Part shown: in pieces, positions 9,365 through 20,115 of the stretch | Layout: the number at the start of each line of letters is the position of its first letter | Numbering within the stretch: position 1 is the stretch's first letter | Origin: Parvularia atlantis | Taxonomy: Eukaryota; Opisthokonta; Rotosphaerida | Assembly: GCA_943704415.1 (NCBI GenBank) | Contig: CALSCO010001868.1 | Span: forward strand, 1 to 33,896 | Direction: 5' to 3' | DNA length: 33,896 bases | The notes under the pieces: model-generated | Seen by the model: the letters and a program-made list of their open reading frames with translations, nothing else | Told to the model about the DNA's origin: nothing | The model's database searches: none | Program-made: the position numbers and the translations under genes

Positions 9365-9993
9365 TCAGCTGGCCGCGGCCGTTCGCGACGCGACCCGCGC
9401 CGCCAGCACGCGCTTGAGTCCGACCAGCCACTGCGCCGTCTCGTCGTAGTGGCCGGTCATGAGCGGCACATGCAGGTCCAGCGCCCTCTGCAGCTCGTCG
9501 CGCTGCACGGCTGCGACAAACGGCCTGACGTCAGGCTGTGGCCGCAGACGCCGCGGCGCACACACCATCGGCCATCAGCCGCAGCTGAGCCAGCACGGGC
9601 GGGGACAGCACGCCCTGCTCGAGCCTGGCGTAGAGCTGCTCCATGCGCGCGCTTGTGTCTTCGAGCGCCTTCTTGTTGAGCTGCGCGGCCGCGCACGTCA
9701 CTCTCCGCCGCCGTGACCGCGGCCAAGCCACGCGCACCCCAGATGCGGCCGCGGGCAGCTCCGCGATGGCCAGCAGCTGCGCGCGGAACAGCGCCGCCAG
9801 CTCCGCCGTGCTCAGCCCGCCAGCTGCCGCCGCTGCGCGCACCGGCGCTCAGTGCTCGGTGCGGCGGACGCCCGCGTTGCACGGCAGGCGCACCGCCGTC
9901 ATCCGGCGCCGGCGCGGCGCCCTTGCCGCCCTTGCCGCCCGTGCGGAAGAGCTCCGGCGGCGGGTCATTGTACAAACGCGGCGGCTGGGCCAT
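9365..9993 (-). CDS. SRA1: SRA1 domain protein (steroid receptor RNA activator-like)
   Basis: Small protein with the helical SRA1 domain, also found at the C terminus of Sec31; in animals SRA1 is a coregulator protein whose biochemical role is unclear. Four exons: 9993-9894, 9832-9738, 9680-9562, 9524-9365, about 157 aa. It starts MAQPPRLYNDPPPELF, matching the family's N-terminal WNDPP-type motif. A Gly/Ala linker follows, then a helical region (KKALEDTSARMEQLYARLEQ, then LSPPVLAQLRLMADGV) and the diagnostic end HVPLMTGHYDETAQWLVGLK, equivalent to human [20 protein letters not shown]. Two acceptors nine bases apart are possible for exon 2. The last intron is only 37 nt (9525-9561), but its phase is right and it carries GTGCG and CTGAC. 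Human SRA1 is 236 aa, so this is a minimal version. Confidence 0.82.
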
Positions 9994-10192
9994 CGGACAG
10001 TAGCGCGATGGGTGATGAGCGCTCGTAATCTGTCAGTGACGAGCCTGAGCGGCACAACTGAACGACTGCATTGGACCGCCCCATGCACACAGCATACAGT
10101 AAGACAAGCAGGAAGCGGGGAGCAGAAGGCACGTATGGTCCGCGGGAGCGAGCGACAAGGAGGAGGAGGGACGCTACGCTCCTTCAGCGGCC
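9994..10192 (-). promoter_or_regulatory. Intergenic region upstream of SRA1
   Basis: This 199-bp gap lies between two minus-strand genes: the SRA1 start and the Cys-rich gene stop. A CCAAT box reads on the minus strand (ATTGG at 10070-10074), about 77 bp before the SRA1 ATG. A GGAGGAGG purine run lies near 10160. Nothing coding is supported here. Confidence 0.4.
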
Positions 10193-12423
10193 TCAAAGCG
10201 ACCACCACGACGACGAGCGCTTGGTTGGGCGGACGCAGGTGGGCGTGCCGTTGACGAGCTGGCAGGTCGCCGGCGACGCGCACTGGTTACCGCACGCGCC
10301 GCAGTTGGTGGCCGTGATCAGGGACGCCTCGCAGCCGTCCGCCTGCTTGTTGTTGTTGCAGTCGCCAAAGTTGGGCTGGCACTCGCCCTCGCACGCGCCG
10401 TTGTTGCACACACGCGTGCGCAGGTTGTTGTTGCTACACGCAGCTCCGCAGGCGCCGCACGCGGTGAGGCTCGTGAGCAGGTTCGCCTCGCAGCCGTTGG
10501 GCACAAGGTTGTCGCAGTCGGCGTAGCCATCAGCGCACGGCTTGCCGCATGCGTACGCGCTCGTGGTCGGATTGCGAATGCAGGCGCCGTAGTGGGTGAT
10601 CAGCTGCGGGCAGTTGCGCGTGCACGTCCCGCAGCGCTCCGGCACGGTGATGTCAGCCTCGCAACCGTCCGTCTGCTTGTTGTTGTTGCAGTCGGCGAAG
10701 CCGCTGTTGCACGTGCCGCCACAGACGCCATTGCTGCACGTCGGCGAGGCGATGTTGTTGCTTGAGCACGTCTTGCCGCACGTGCCGCAGTTGCCGGCGT
10801 CGCTGTTGAGGTTCTTCTCGCAGCCGTTGTCCGGGTTGCCGTCGCAGTCGGCGAAGCCGCTGTTGCACGTGCCGCCACAGACGCCATTGCTGCACGTCGG
10901 CGAGGCGATGTTGTTGCTCGAGCACGTCTTGCCGCACGTGCCGCAGTTGCCGGCGTCGCTGTTGAGGTTCTTCTCGCAGCCGTTGTCCGGGTTGCCGTCG
11001 CAGTCGGCGAAGCCGCTGTTGCACGTGCCGCCACAGACGCCATTGCTGCACGTCGGCGAGGCGATGTTGTTGCTCGAGCACGTCTTGCCGCACGTGCCGC
11101 AGTTGCCGGCGTCGCTGTCGAGGTTCTTCTCGCAGCCGTTGTCCGGGTTGCCGTCGCAGTCGGCGAAGCCGCTGTTGCACGTGCCGCCACAGACGCCATT
11201 GCTGCACGTCGGCGAGGCGATGTTGTTGCTCGAGCACGTCTTGCCGCACGTGCCGCAGTTGCCGGCGTCGCTGTTGAGGTTCTTCTCGCAGCCGTCGGTC
11301 AGCTTGTTGTTGTTGCAGTCCGCAAAGCCGCTGCTGCAGACACCGTTGCACGTGCCGCCCGAGCATGTCGGAGTAGGGATGTTGTTGCTCGAGCACGTCT
11401 TGCCGCACGTGCCGCAGTTGCTCGCGCTGGTCAGCGTGTCACCACAGCCAGCTGCCGGGCTGCGAGAATGCAAACGGTCAGCCCGAGGATGCTCCAGCGC
11501 AAACGGAGAGCAAACGCACAGAAGCACGCAGTTGGCGTAGCAAAGGGTAGTGACGCCGCCGTACAGGAAGTTGTCGGTGGCGGTTACCGAGTTGCCGTTG
11601 CCCGAGCACTGGTCGTACACGCACGACGTCGCCGCACCACCAAAGAGGACGGAGAGGAGCGGCCGGGACGAGCCGATGTCTGCGCAGGCGTACTTCTGAG
11701 TGTTGACACTGACGATGTAGCCGACGTCGTTCGAGTTCGTGTTGGTCTTGCGGATGAGCGCATCCTGATAATGCGTGTCAATTCGGAGCGTGAGGCGCGC
11801 GTGGGTGGCACGCACAATCGCGTACGGCGGCAGGACGGAGCACTCGGTCCTGCCAAGGTTGCTCGCGTACGTGCCCGAGACAGTCTCGTAGGCGCTGCTG
11901 TTGAATGACGAGTCGAACGCGTAGCAGAAACTGGCGATGAGGCATTTGCCTGTGGTGTCCTTAAGGAAGTTCCCTGTCGCGTGCGCCCGCGTCAATCGCA
12001 CTCAACGCGCCGCAAAGGGTGTTGCGCAGGTGAACGCACTCGACGCCTCTACGTTCTGGCCACGCTCGCAGCTGTCTTTCGGGTTACACCGGCCTCTCGC
12101 GACGGTGCCGGCAAACTCGCAGCAGACGCTGCCCACGCCGTTCACGTTCACGAGGAAGCCGGCATCAGCGGAGTTGCCGTTATACAGGAAGCACGTCTGG
12201 CGCGCGGGAACGGGCCGGGCTAACCGTGAGCGCCGCACTGGGAAAATGCCCCCCTCTCTCGACACACCTTGGCCGTGGGCACACGGGTCGCCGTCGGCAG
12301 GGTAATGCCGCGGACCTGGCTGGCGACGCTACTGCTGTAGACGCGGAAGGTCGTGTCGGTGGCGAAGGCCGAGGCCACGACGACGCCGGCGACGAGCGCC
12401 AGGACGAGCAGGGACCGGGTCAT
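10193..12423 (-). CDS. Secreted Cys-rich tandem-repeat protein
   Basis: Function unknown; predicted to be secreted or on the cell surface. Four exons: 12423-12268, 12196-12040, 11973-11520, 11459-10193, about 677 aa with consistent phases. It begins with a clear signal peptide, MTRSLLVLALVAGVVVASAFA. Next comes a unique Cys-containing region of roughly 220 aa, then seven full repeats and one partial repeat of about 52 aa. Each repeat has eight Cys in the pattern CGTCGKTC...PTC..GVC.GTC...ADC...NGC, suggesting four disulfides per unit. Similar CGxCGxxC / DGCE-type repeats are known to me from myxobacterial surface proteins and, more loosely, the plant STIG1 domain; homology is inferred. The last repeat runs into a short basic and aromatic tail (RPTKRSSSWWSL). 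No C-terminal membrane anchor is visible. The repeat exon has no introns, unlike most of the window. Confidence 0.87.
10690..11300 (-). repeat. 156-bp coding tandem repeats, near-identical
   Basis: At least three consecutive units repeat with an exact 156-bp period (52 codons). For example, the string tcttgccgc recurs at 10771, 10927, 11083 and 11239. The units are almost identical even at third codon positions; the visible differences are single bases such as ctgttgagg versus ctgtcgagg. Flanking units to either side are clearly diverged. Confidence 0.93.
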
Positions 12424-12734
12424 CTCCGTGGGTGCGCGGAGCTGCCTGAGGGGGCGCGCAAGGGAAACGGTTAGGAGGGCTGGGGCAAGGGAGAGCCGCT
12501 CCACAGGCGCGACAGCGGCAAGGCCCCCTCACCCGACCCCGCGCCGGCGCAGCGAGTAAACGAAAGGCCCAGGCCCTGTCATCGCGGCAGTTCGGTGAAC
12601 AGGGGTAGCATGAGGTCTCTCCGGAGAAACCGCCGAAACTGGCTGTGCGACACGTTTCATCCGCACGAAACGTGCCACACGCACACGGCGATTGGCTCCA
12701 AGTTTCGCCGCTAGCGCGCAAAGCACATCACAGC
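12424..12734. promoter_or_regulatory. Bidirectional promoter, Cys-rich gene / RAD5
   Basis: This 311-bp gap lies between divergent start codons and is the longest intergenic stretch in the window. It holds a CCAAT box in inverted form (ATTGG, 12691-12695), a 10-bp perfect palindrome TCTCCGGAGA (12618-12627) and an 8-bp inverted repeat (12651-12674). No coding exon is supported here. Confidence 0.6.
12651..12674. promoter_or_regulatory. 8-bp inverted repeat CACGTTTC-N8-GAAACGTG
   Basis: Perfect 8-bp arms separated by 8 bp lie 61 bp before the RAD5 ATG. A dyad of this size suits a dimeric DNA-binding protein. I do not recognise the factor. Confidence 0.5.
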
Positions 12735-15700
12735 ATGGAAGATGACAGCATGCCCGCGTTTGGCGCGCTTGCTGCGCTGCTCGAACCGGCCGCGACGCCA
12801 CCGTCGCAGGAGCGCCAGGCGTACCTCCAGGCGCTGCTGGCGCGCGCCGGGGGCGACGTCGAGCTGGCGGCGAACCTGCACTTTGAGCAGGCGACGACGG
12901 CGGACGCATCGCTGCACGCCAACAGTGAGAGCGCGCGCTCGCGCTTGCCGTTCTGGCTCGGCTCACTCGCTGCCGCCCCGCCACAGGGACACCGGCCGCC
13001 AAGCGCGCACGGACTGCCGCTCCCGCTAGCGCCACCGCGACAGCTGCCGTCGCAGCGCCGCTCGTCCTGGGTGACCTCATGTGCTTCGCACTCAGCCTCG
13101 TCCGCGGCCGCGGGCTGTGCGCCGCCGGCGACGCGGCGCTGCTCGAGCGACGGGTCGTGACGGGTGCGCTGCGGTTTGCGCGCGTGCACGCTGCTCATGG
13201 GGCGTGGTAGCGCCTTTGGCCGCGCCCGGGAGCCGCAACCCGCGCTTCAACCGCTCCGCGGACAACACGGTCGTGCGGCTGACCGTGCGCGGGCGCGAGC
13301 TCGGCCGGCTGGCAGCCGACTTTGCCGCGCCGATGGCCAAAGTGCACACCGCCAGTGATACTGCGCGCCGCTGATAGCGCTCGCCGTGCCAGCTGCTCGA
13401 CAGCGGCGCGGTGCACTTCCAAGCGACCGTCCTGTATGCGCCTGAGGCGCTCGACATGCACACGGAGATTGTGCTGAGCGTGCGCGTGATCCTGCAGCCG
13501 CGAGGTGCGTGCGGCAGCGTGAAGAGCGTGCCTCCGGGCCTGAGCAGTGTGCAATGCAGCGTTCGCGCTGCCCTTCCTCGCGACCGCCTCGCCCGCAAAC
13601 GACCACCAGCGCAAGGAGTTCCGCGCGAGCATCCTGGCCGTGCTCAAGCGTCTCGGGCTAAGCCCCACGCGCGGCGCGGACGTGTGGCGGCAGATGGCAC
13701 AGCTGGGCGATGCACACGAGGAGCCGGAGGAGTGCGCGCGGACGCAGCGCCCGGTCGCCACTCACACATGCGCACGCACGCAGCCCCAGCACCGCCGGCG
13801 CACCCGTGGACGAGCGTGACCTCAACTCGCTGTATCAGAAGGCGCAAGAGTTTGACCGCGAGCTGGCCGAGTTGGAGCCGCCGGCGACAATGGTGCTGAA
13901 GCTGCGACCGTACCAGAAGCAGGCGCGCGCCGCTCGCTCCTTGGGCTTCGGACGCGCGATGACGATTGCCGGCGCAGGCGCTGCGCTGGATGGTGGACCG
14001 CGAGACGCGGCGCATGAGCGGGGGCGGCGACGACCAAGCGGCGCGAGGCCGCGACGACGCAATACATCCGATGTATTGCGAGTTTGTGGTTGGCGACGGG
14101 GCCGATAAGCGTGCGTCTTGGCGCTCTGGTGCGAGCGCGACCGACTTGATGCGCTGGGCATCGCAGGGCCTGTGTATGTCAACCCGTACAGCGGCGAGCT
14201 GCGGCAGACCTTCCCGGCCGCCGTGACACAGGCCTGCGGCGGGATGCTCGCGGACGAGATGGTGCGCCAGCTGACCCACCACGCACGGCCAGCCTCACGC
14301 TTGCGTCTGCGCAGGGGCTCGGCAAGACGATTGAGATGCTGTCGCTGTTGCACCACAGCCGGGCGAACGCCGACGAGCGACCACCGGCCGGTGCGCTGAA
14401 GGCTGCGACCAGACGCGTGCGCCTGACGGCTCGTGCTGGAGCAGGCCTGCGCGCGTCGCGCGCGACGCTCATCGTGTGCCCGATGTCGCTGCTGGGTCAG
14501 TGGCAGCGCGAGGTCGGCAAGTGTTCGGCGCCGGGATCGTTCAGCGCCGTGGTGTACTAGTGCGTCGCGTGCAGCGCGCGATCAACGGCGCCGTACTGAC
14601 ATTCATTGGCCGTGCCGCCCGCGCGCAGCGGCAGCAACCGGCTCGAGGACGCGCTGACCGAGGCCGACTGCGTGATCACCTCGTTCGGCACCCTCGCGTC
14701 CGAGTACGGCCGCAACCCGACCGGGTGCGTCACTGTGCTGCGCTTATTGCGTGCGCGTGCTAACAACGGCGCGGCCGCAGGGGGCTGTTCGCCGTGTCGT
14801 TTCATCGGATCTGCCTGGACGAGGCGCACATGATCAAGAGCCGCCAGACGCAAGTCGCGCAGGGTGCGCGGCGGTCGGCCGTCGTGCGTGCCCGTGACGC
14901 TGAATACGCATGCAGCATGCTATGCGCTGCAGGGGGCTCGCCGGTGGATCGTGACGGGCACGCCGATTCAGGTGCGCGCAGCAGTCGGCGCTTGTGTGTG
15001 CGCCTGTGCAGCGGACGCTGACGACCGTGCAGAACCGCATCGAGGACATCTTCTCGCTGCTGTGCTTCCTGCGCGTGGAGCCGTGGTGCCACTTCAGCGT
15101 GTGGCGGGCGCTGATCGGTGCGCGTGGCCGGCCGCGCCCGCGTCGACGACGAACCGTGTGCGGCAGGTGCGCCCTTTGACAAGAAGGACCCGCGCGGCCT
15201 CGCTACGCTGCAGACGGTTCTTCAGCCGCTAGTACTGCGCCGGACGAAGAACATGAAAGGTGCGCGCATGCAGCGCATGCAGACGTGCATGCCCGACTGA
15301 CCCCGACCGCAGACAAGGACGGCAGACCGATCGTCGACCTGCCCACCAAGGCCGAGGAGGTCGAGTTCCTGGAGTTTGCGCCCGCCGAGCGTGAGTTTTA
15401 CGACGCCGTCTTCTCGCGCACGAAGCTGCGCGTGAACGACTACATGCAAGCGTGCGTTGGGCACGCGATGCGGTGCACCCGGAGGGCGTTGCTGAGCAAC
15501 TCGCGTGGGCAGTGGACTCGTCTCTAAGCACTTCATGAACATCTTCACGCTGCTGATGGTGCGCTGAGTGTGCCGAAGGCGTCCGCTACGGCTGATGGCC
15601 ACGTGTGGCAGCGTCTGCGCCAGTGCTGTTGTCACCCGTACCTTGTGCTGGCCCAGGGCGTCGAGAACGTGGATCGGGCGATCTTTGGCGACATTCACAA

Positions 15701-16900
15701 GGTACGTCGCATGTCGACAACGACGTTGTGACGGTGCGGGCGCGCGCGGCAGCTGCTGGCCAACTTTGCCGCCACCGACGACGGCGCGGCAGCGTCTGCC
15801 TTTGTGGCCGACGTGCTCACGCAGATCGCGGGCCCCGCTGCGGCCGCAGCGGACCAGGGCGAGGCGGCACCAGCCGGCGACCTTGAGTGCCCGATCTGCT
15901 ACGAGCCGATGCAGGAGCGCGCCTTCCTCCCGTGCCTGCACGGCGGGTGTTACGAGTGCCTGTCGACGTACGTCGCTAAGCACGGACGGCCGGGCGTGGG
16001 CGCGCCCTGCCACATCTGCGGCAAGGGCCCTTACCGCGACGCGTGCGTGCACGCGCTGCACCGGTCTGAGGGCGCTCACATTGGCTGTGTGCCGCGCCCG
16101 CAGCGAGATCGTGCGCGTGAGCAGACCGGCGGCGCCGCCTGAGGCGTTCGACCCGCAGCGCCACTGGCGGTCGTCGACCAAGGTATGCGGCGCGGCCGCG
16201 GCAACTGCGGCGGCGCTCAAGCTTGTGCGACAGGTGGACGCCCTCATGCGCGACCTTAAGATGCTCCATGACGACTCGGGCGGGACGGCCAAGTCGGTCG
16301 TGTTTAGCCAGTTTACGTCGCTTCTGGACCTGATCCAGGTGCCTCTGCAGGCGGCTGGCATGCGGGTGCGCCGACTGAGGGTTCGCGTCGCGGGCTGACG
16401 GTTGTGTGCGCGCGCAGTTTCTGCGGCTGGACGGTACTATGGCCCAGCCCGCGCGCGAGGCAGCCCTGGCGGCGTTCAGCAGCGACGACACGGCCGAGGT
16501 CTTCCTCATCTCGCTGCGCGCGGGCGGCGTCGGGCTCAAGTGCGCGCAGAGGCGATGCAAGCTCTTGCGCGCTAAACACGCCGCGCGCAGCCTCACCGCG
16601 GCACAGCACGTCTTCCTCATGGACCTGTGGTGGAACCCGGCCGTGGAGCAGCAGGCGATCGATCGCGTGCGCCGTGCCCCGAGCTGCTCGCGCAGGCCTA
16701 ACCGGGCGCGGCAGGTGCACCGCATTGGTCAGGCGCGCGACGTGCACGTCAAGCGCTTTGTCGTGCGCGACACGGTCGAGGAGCGCATGCTCGGGCTGCA
16801 ATCGCGCAAGAAGCTGCTGTCGGAGACGGCTCTGCGCGCGCACTCGGCCGATGACGACCGGCAGATGCGGCTAGAGGACCTGCGCGCGCTGTTCCAGTGA
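12735..16900 (+). CDS. RAD5: RAD5/HLTF-type SNF2 helicase with RING ubiquitin ligase
   Basis: Nuclear DNA-damage-tolerance factor that polyubiquitinates PCNA and remodels stalled forks. I resolve 24 exons (first 12735-12924, last 16715-16900) whose spliced length, 2913 nt, encodes about 970 aa (HLTF is about 1009). Order: UBA-like N terminus (LLARAGGDVELAANLHFE); HIRAN domain (about 64-204; NTVVRLTVRGRELGRLAADF); LRPYQKQALRWM; Walker A in LADEMGLGKT (about 379-388); DEAH box (FHRICLDEAHMIK, about 491); VTGTPIQN; LRRTKNMK; RLRQCCCHPYLV; a C3HC4 RING inserted between helicase lobes (about 722-770, CPICYEP...CLHGGCYEC...CHIC); then VVFSQFTSLLDLI, RLDGTMAQPAREAAL, LMDLWWNPAVEQQAIDRV and HRIGQARDVHVKRF. 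That RING position is diagnostic of RAD5/HLTF. One intron (13923-13977) is GC-AG. SGF73 begins 41 bp after the stop. Confidence 0.94.
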
Positions 16901-16941
16901 CTAGCGTGTACCATCACAGTGTCAATATCGAACGTCGATCG

Positions 16942-19900
16942 ATGTCGCGTCTGCCGGGTGACTCTCTCTCGCGCGCGCCCGCTTGCGCTCTGACGGCTGT
17001 GCGGCGCGCGCGACGCGACAGGCGAGACGGCGCAATCGGTGGCGGCGGGTGCGTGCGCCCGTGTGACGCGGCGTGATGCGCGGCTGAGCGGCGGCCGTGC
17101 TCGCAGACATCGACGCGCTCGTGCGCCGCCTGCCGAGCGCGCTGCACGGCCACCCGGGCGACAGTGTGGCGGGGACGATCCTCGCGGTGCTGGGCCCGGA
17201 GGACTGGGAGGAGATCGCGCCGGACGGCCCGCCGCCGCCGCCGCCGCGCTTCCAGAACCGCGTTCGTGACGCGACGCACACGGCACGGCACGGCTCACGA
17301 CATGGCGCAGGAGACGACGGCATGGACCGAGATCGCGCCGCAGCTCGACGCCGGCGCCAAGGCGCAGGCCGGCGCCGTGCACGCCGCGCTCGCCGGGCCG
17401 GCGTACCAGGCACAACTGGCGGCGCATCGCGACCACAGGCGCGTCGCCGCATGGGGCGAGGCATCGCAACTGATGCGGTGGTGGACGCGCGACAGCTCGA
17501 CCGCGTTGCTGCCGATCACAGAGGCCGCCGTGTACGGCGCGTCGCCTGCGAGCGACGACGTCGTTGTGGTGCAGTGCAAGCGCTGCCAGCGCGTGGTCAA
17601 GGACAGCTACTTTGCCGAGCATGACAGTGCGAACGAGAGCGCCGCCGTCACCACAGCCAGCGGCTGACGTCGCGCCACAGCCGCGTGCACGGCTGCGCAG
17701 GACGCCTCGCCGCTCGACAGCAAGAACAAGCACAAGAAGCGCCAGGCGTCGATCGACAACGGCACGTGCTTGCTTTCTCATCCATCGGGTCTCGGCGCGC
17801 GGGCGGCTGACGACGATGTGCCGCACGTCAGGCATCGACATCGAGCGTCAGTTCAAGGTGCTGCGGCCGACAGCGGTGACGACGACCGGCAGTGTGGCGC
17901 AGCGTGCACTGCTCACGCGCGTGCGCGCGCACGAACAGAACGGGTCTGCGCAGGCCGGGTCGCCGCCGCTCGGCAGCCCGCCTGGCGGCATGGCCGCGCC
18001 TGCGACAAACAAGACGGCCAAGCGCGTGGCACGGGGTGCGCGTCTGCGGCGTGCGGCCGCAGTCTGCGAGCTCATCGCGTGACCGCGACAGGCGGCGTGC
18101 TCGACCTCGACCGCCAGTGCGGGGTGGTGCTGCCCAACGGCCTGCCGTGCATGCGCTCGCTTGCGTGCGTGCACTCGTGCGTGCCACGGCGCGCACCAGC
18201 TGACGCGCAGCGTCGCGATGAAGCTGCAAGGCGCACACGGTCACGCTCAAGCGCATGGTCGAGGGGCGCACGCGGCCGTACGATGAGCTCAAGATGCTCG
18301 CGTTCGTGCCCAGCTTGTGGACGCTGCCAAAGGTCGACCTCACACGCGCGCACCAGCGAGCGCGGCAGCGTGCCCGAGGGCGAGATCACGATCGCGCAGT
18401 CGCTTGCCGCACCGCTGCCGGTGAAGGTGGTGGGCCAGCCGTACCTCAGCGCCGGCGTGCGTACGGACGCAAACAGTATGGCGCAGATGTGCGTACGGTC
18501 GAGGCGCTGGCCTGCGACTGGCGAGAGCTCATCCCGTGCGACGGCGCAGCCAAGCGCTGTACGAGGACACGATCAGCGCCGACTACGAGGACGAGGTCGC
18601 GCTGCTGACGGACGCAACGGCCTATCACCGCCCCGTGCCGCTCACCACCAAGCAGTGGTCGTTTGGGCGCCGGCAGGAGCTGTTTTGCAAGGCACGCCCG
18701 CACTGGTCGTGGGGCGCTCACGGCGGCTCACTGACAGCACCCGGTGAAGTTGCATGAGGCGCTGATGGACGCCGTCTCCCGAAGCTCGCGCACGCTCAAC
18801 AAGCGCACACTTATGCTCCACCACGGCAACGTGCCGCTGTGCGTGCCACACACTGCTCTGGCGGGCTCGGGCTGACGGGCGCGCCCCTCTGCGCAGCGAC
18901 GGCGTGACCGGTCCAACCGGCGGAGGTTCGATGGGAACCGCGGTGCGTGCGCTGCCGCCAGGCCTGCCGTGCGTACGCGTCTGAGTGGCACGCGCGCCGG
19001 TCACCGCAGGCCCAGATGTCCACCATGCGCCGGCCTGTCTCGTCGCTCGGTGCGGACAGCGCACACAGCGCTGCACGCACATCTGACAGCACGTGTGTCA
19101 GGCGTCATCCTGCCCGCTCAGACTGTTGCAGTAGCCGCGGCCGCCTCAAGCAAGGGCGCCGGCGATGTACCTGCCCCCGACGCCGCCGCGGGCAAGCCCA
19201 AGAAGCCGTCGAAGAAGGCTGCGGCTGCGAAGGCCGTGACGACGCCCCTGTCAGGGCCGACGACGCCCAACCATCCGTTGGAGACGCCAAGCGCACAGGC
19301 GCCGCTGAGCAAGAAGGCCGCCAAGGCCGCTGCTGCTGCCGCCGCTGCCGCCGCCGTTGCTGCGACAGCAGCAACACCGAGCGCACCGACCCCGGCCGGG
19401 CCCGTGGAGCCCCCACCTGCAGCCGCCATCGCCGCCGCGCTCCTCTCGGGCGCCAAGCTCGGCAAAAAGTCGCCGACAAAGGGCGCAGCACCCACCGCTG
19501 CCGCGCTGCCCGCGTCGTCTGCCCGGCCATCGCCATCAAACGGCGAGCGACCCGTGCCGACGCTGACCCTGTCGACGATACGCCCAATGGTGCGGGACGC
19601 TGGTTGCCGCACGCAGTCGGGGGCTGATCACGCTGCCTCGCGCACAAAAGGCTCCAACCGCCGCACGGCCGTACGGGCAGCTTCCGCAGGGCACACGGCC
19701 GCCGATGGCCGTTGGCGCAGGACCGCCACGCGGGATGCCGCTCAGTGCAGTACGTCTGCACGCCCGACATTCCACACCTGACATGCGCGGGCAGCAGAGG
19801 CCACCGGCGCCTGTCGGCATCAACCCGGCCGCGGTCATGGGCATGAGCGCCGCGCCGCCGGGCATGGTCGGCGGCGGGATCAACCCGAGTTTGCTGGTGA

Positions 19901-20081
19901 GCGTCGCGGGGTGTCCACTAGGGGCGCAACCTGACGCGGCACACAGCAGGGCCGTTCGGCGACCTCGCCGCCGACGTCGTTCGCCGACAACAGCTTTGTG
20001 GTGCGCGACAGCCGCGTGTCCCGCACTGCAGCGCAGCTGACCACAGTGCGCGCACAGACATGGGACATGGACGAAGTGTGA
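16942..20081 (+). CDS. SGF73: SGF73/ataxin-7, SAGA deubiquitinase-module subunit
   Basis: SGF73/ATXN7 tethers the H2B deubiquitinase module to the SAGA coactivator. About 20 exons give about 717 aa. First exons: 16942-16957, 17022-17048, 17107-17261, 17311-17626, 17681-17765; the last is 19947-20081. An N-terminal zinc finger reads VQCKRCQRVVKDSYFAEHDTAC (C-x2-C...H-x3-C), with an intron inside it. The SCA7 domain is assembled from exons 18092-18164 and 18224-18301: DRQCGVVLPNGLPCMRSLAC joined to KAHTVTLKRMVEGRTRPYDE, the family's CG..l..G.PC.R.L.CK.H...KR.v.GR..pYD signature. The C-terminal half is Lys/Ala/Pro-rich low complexity and ends RAQTWDMDEV. An intron at 18692-18737 is GC-AG. The section 17766-17953, with a 26-nt and an 11-nt exon, is the least certain part. 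The stop is 34 bp from the convergent TRM2 stop. Confidence 0.83.
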
Positions 20082-20115
20082 GCGCGTGTTCTTGTGCGAA
20101 AGAAAACAGTTGCTG

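Noticed and set aside
10690-11300. Regular direct repeats resembling a CRISPR-like array
   Set aside because: The 156-bp units are wholly coding, with no short repeat plus unique spacer structure, in a eukaryotic gene.
10596-11540. Plus-strand frame with repeated LLLEHVLPHVPQLP units
   Set aside because: It is the reverse-strand shadow of the Cys-rich repeats. Only the minus frame has a signal peptide, consistent splicing and conserved Cys spacing.
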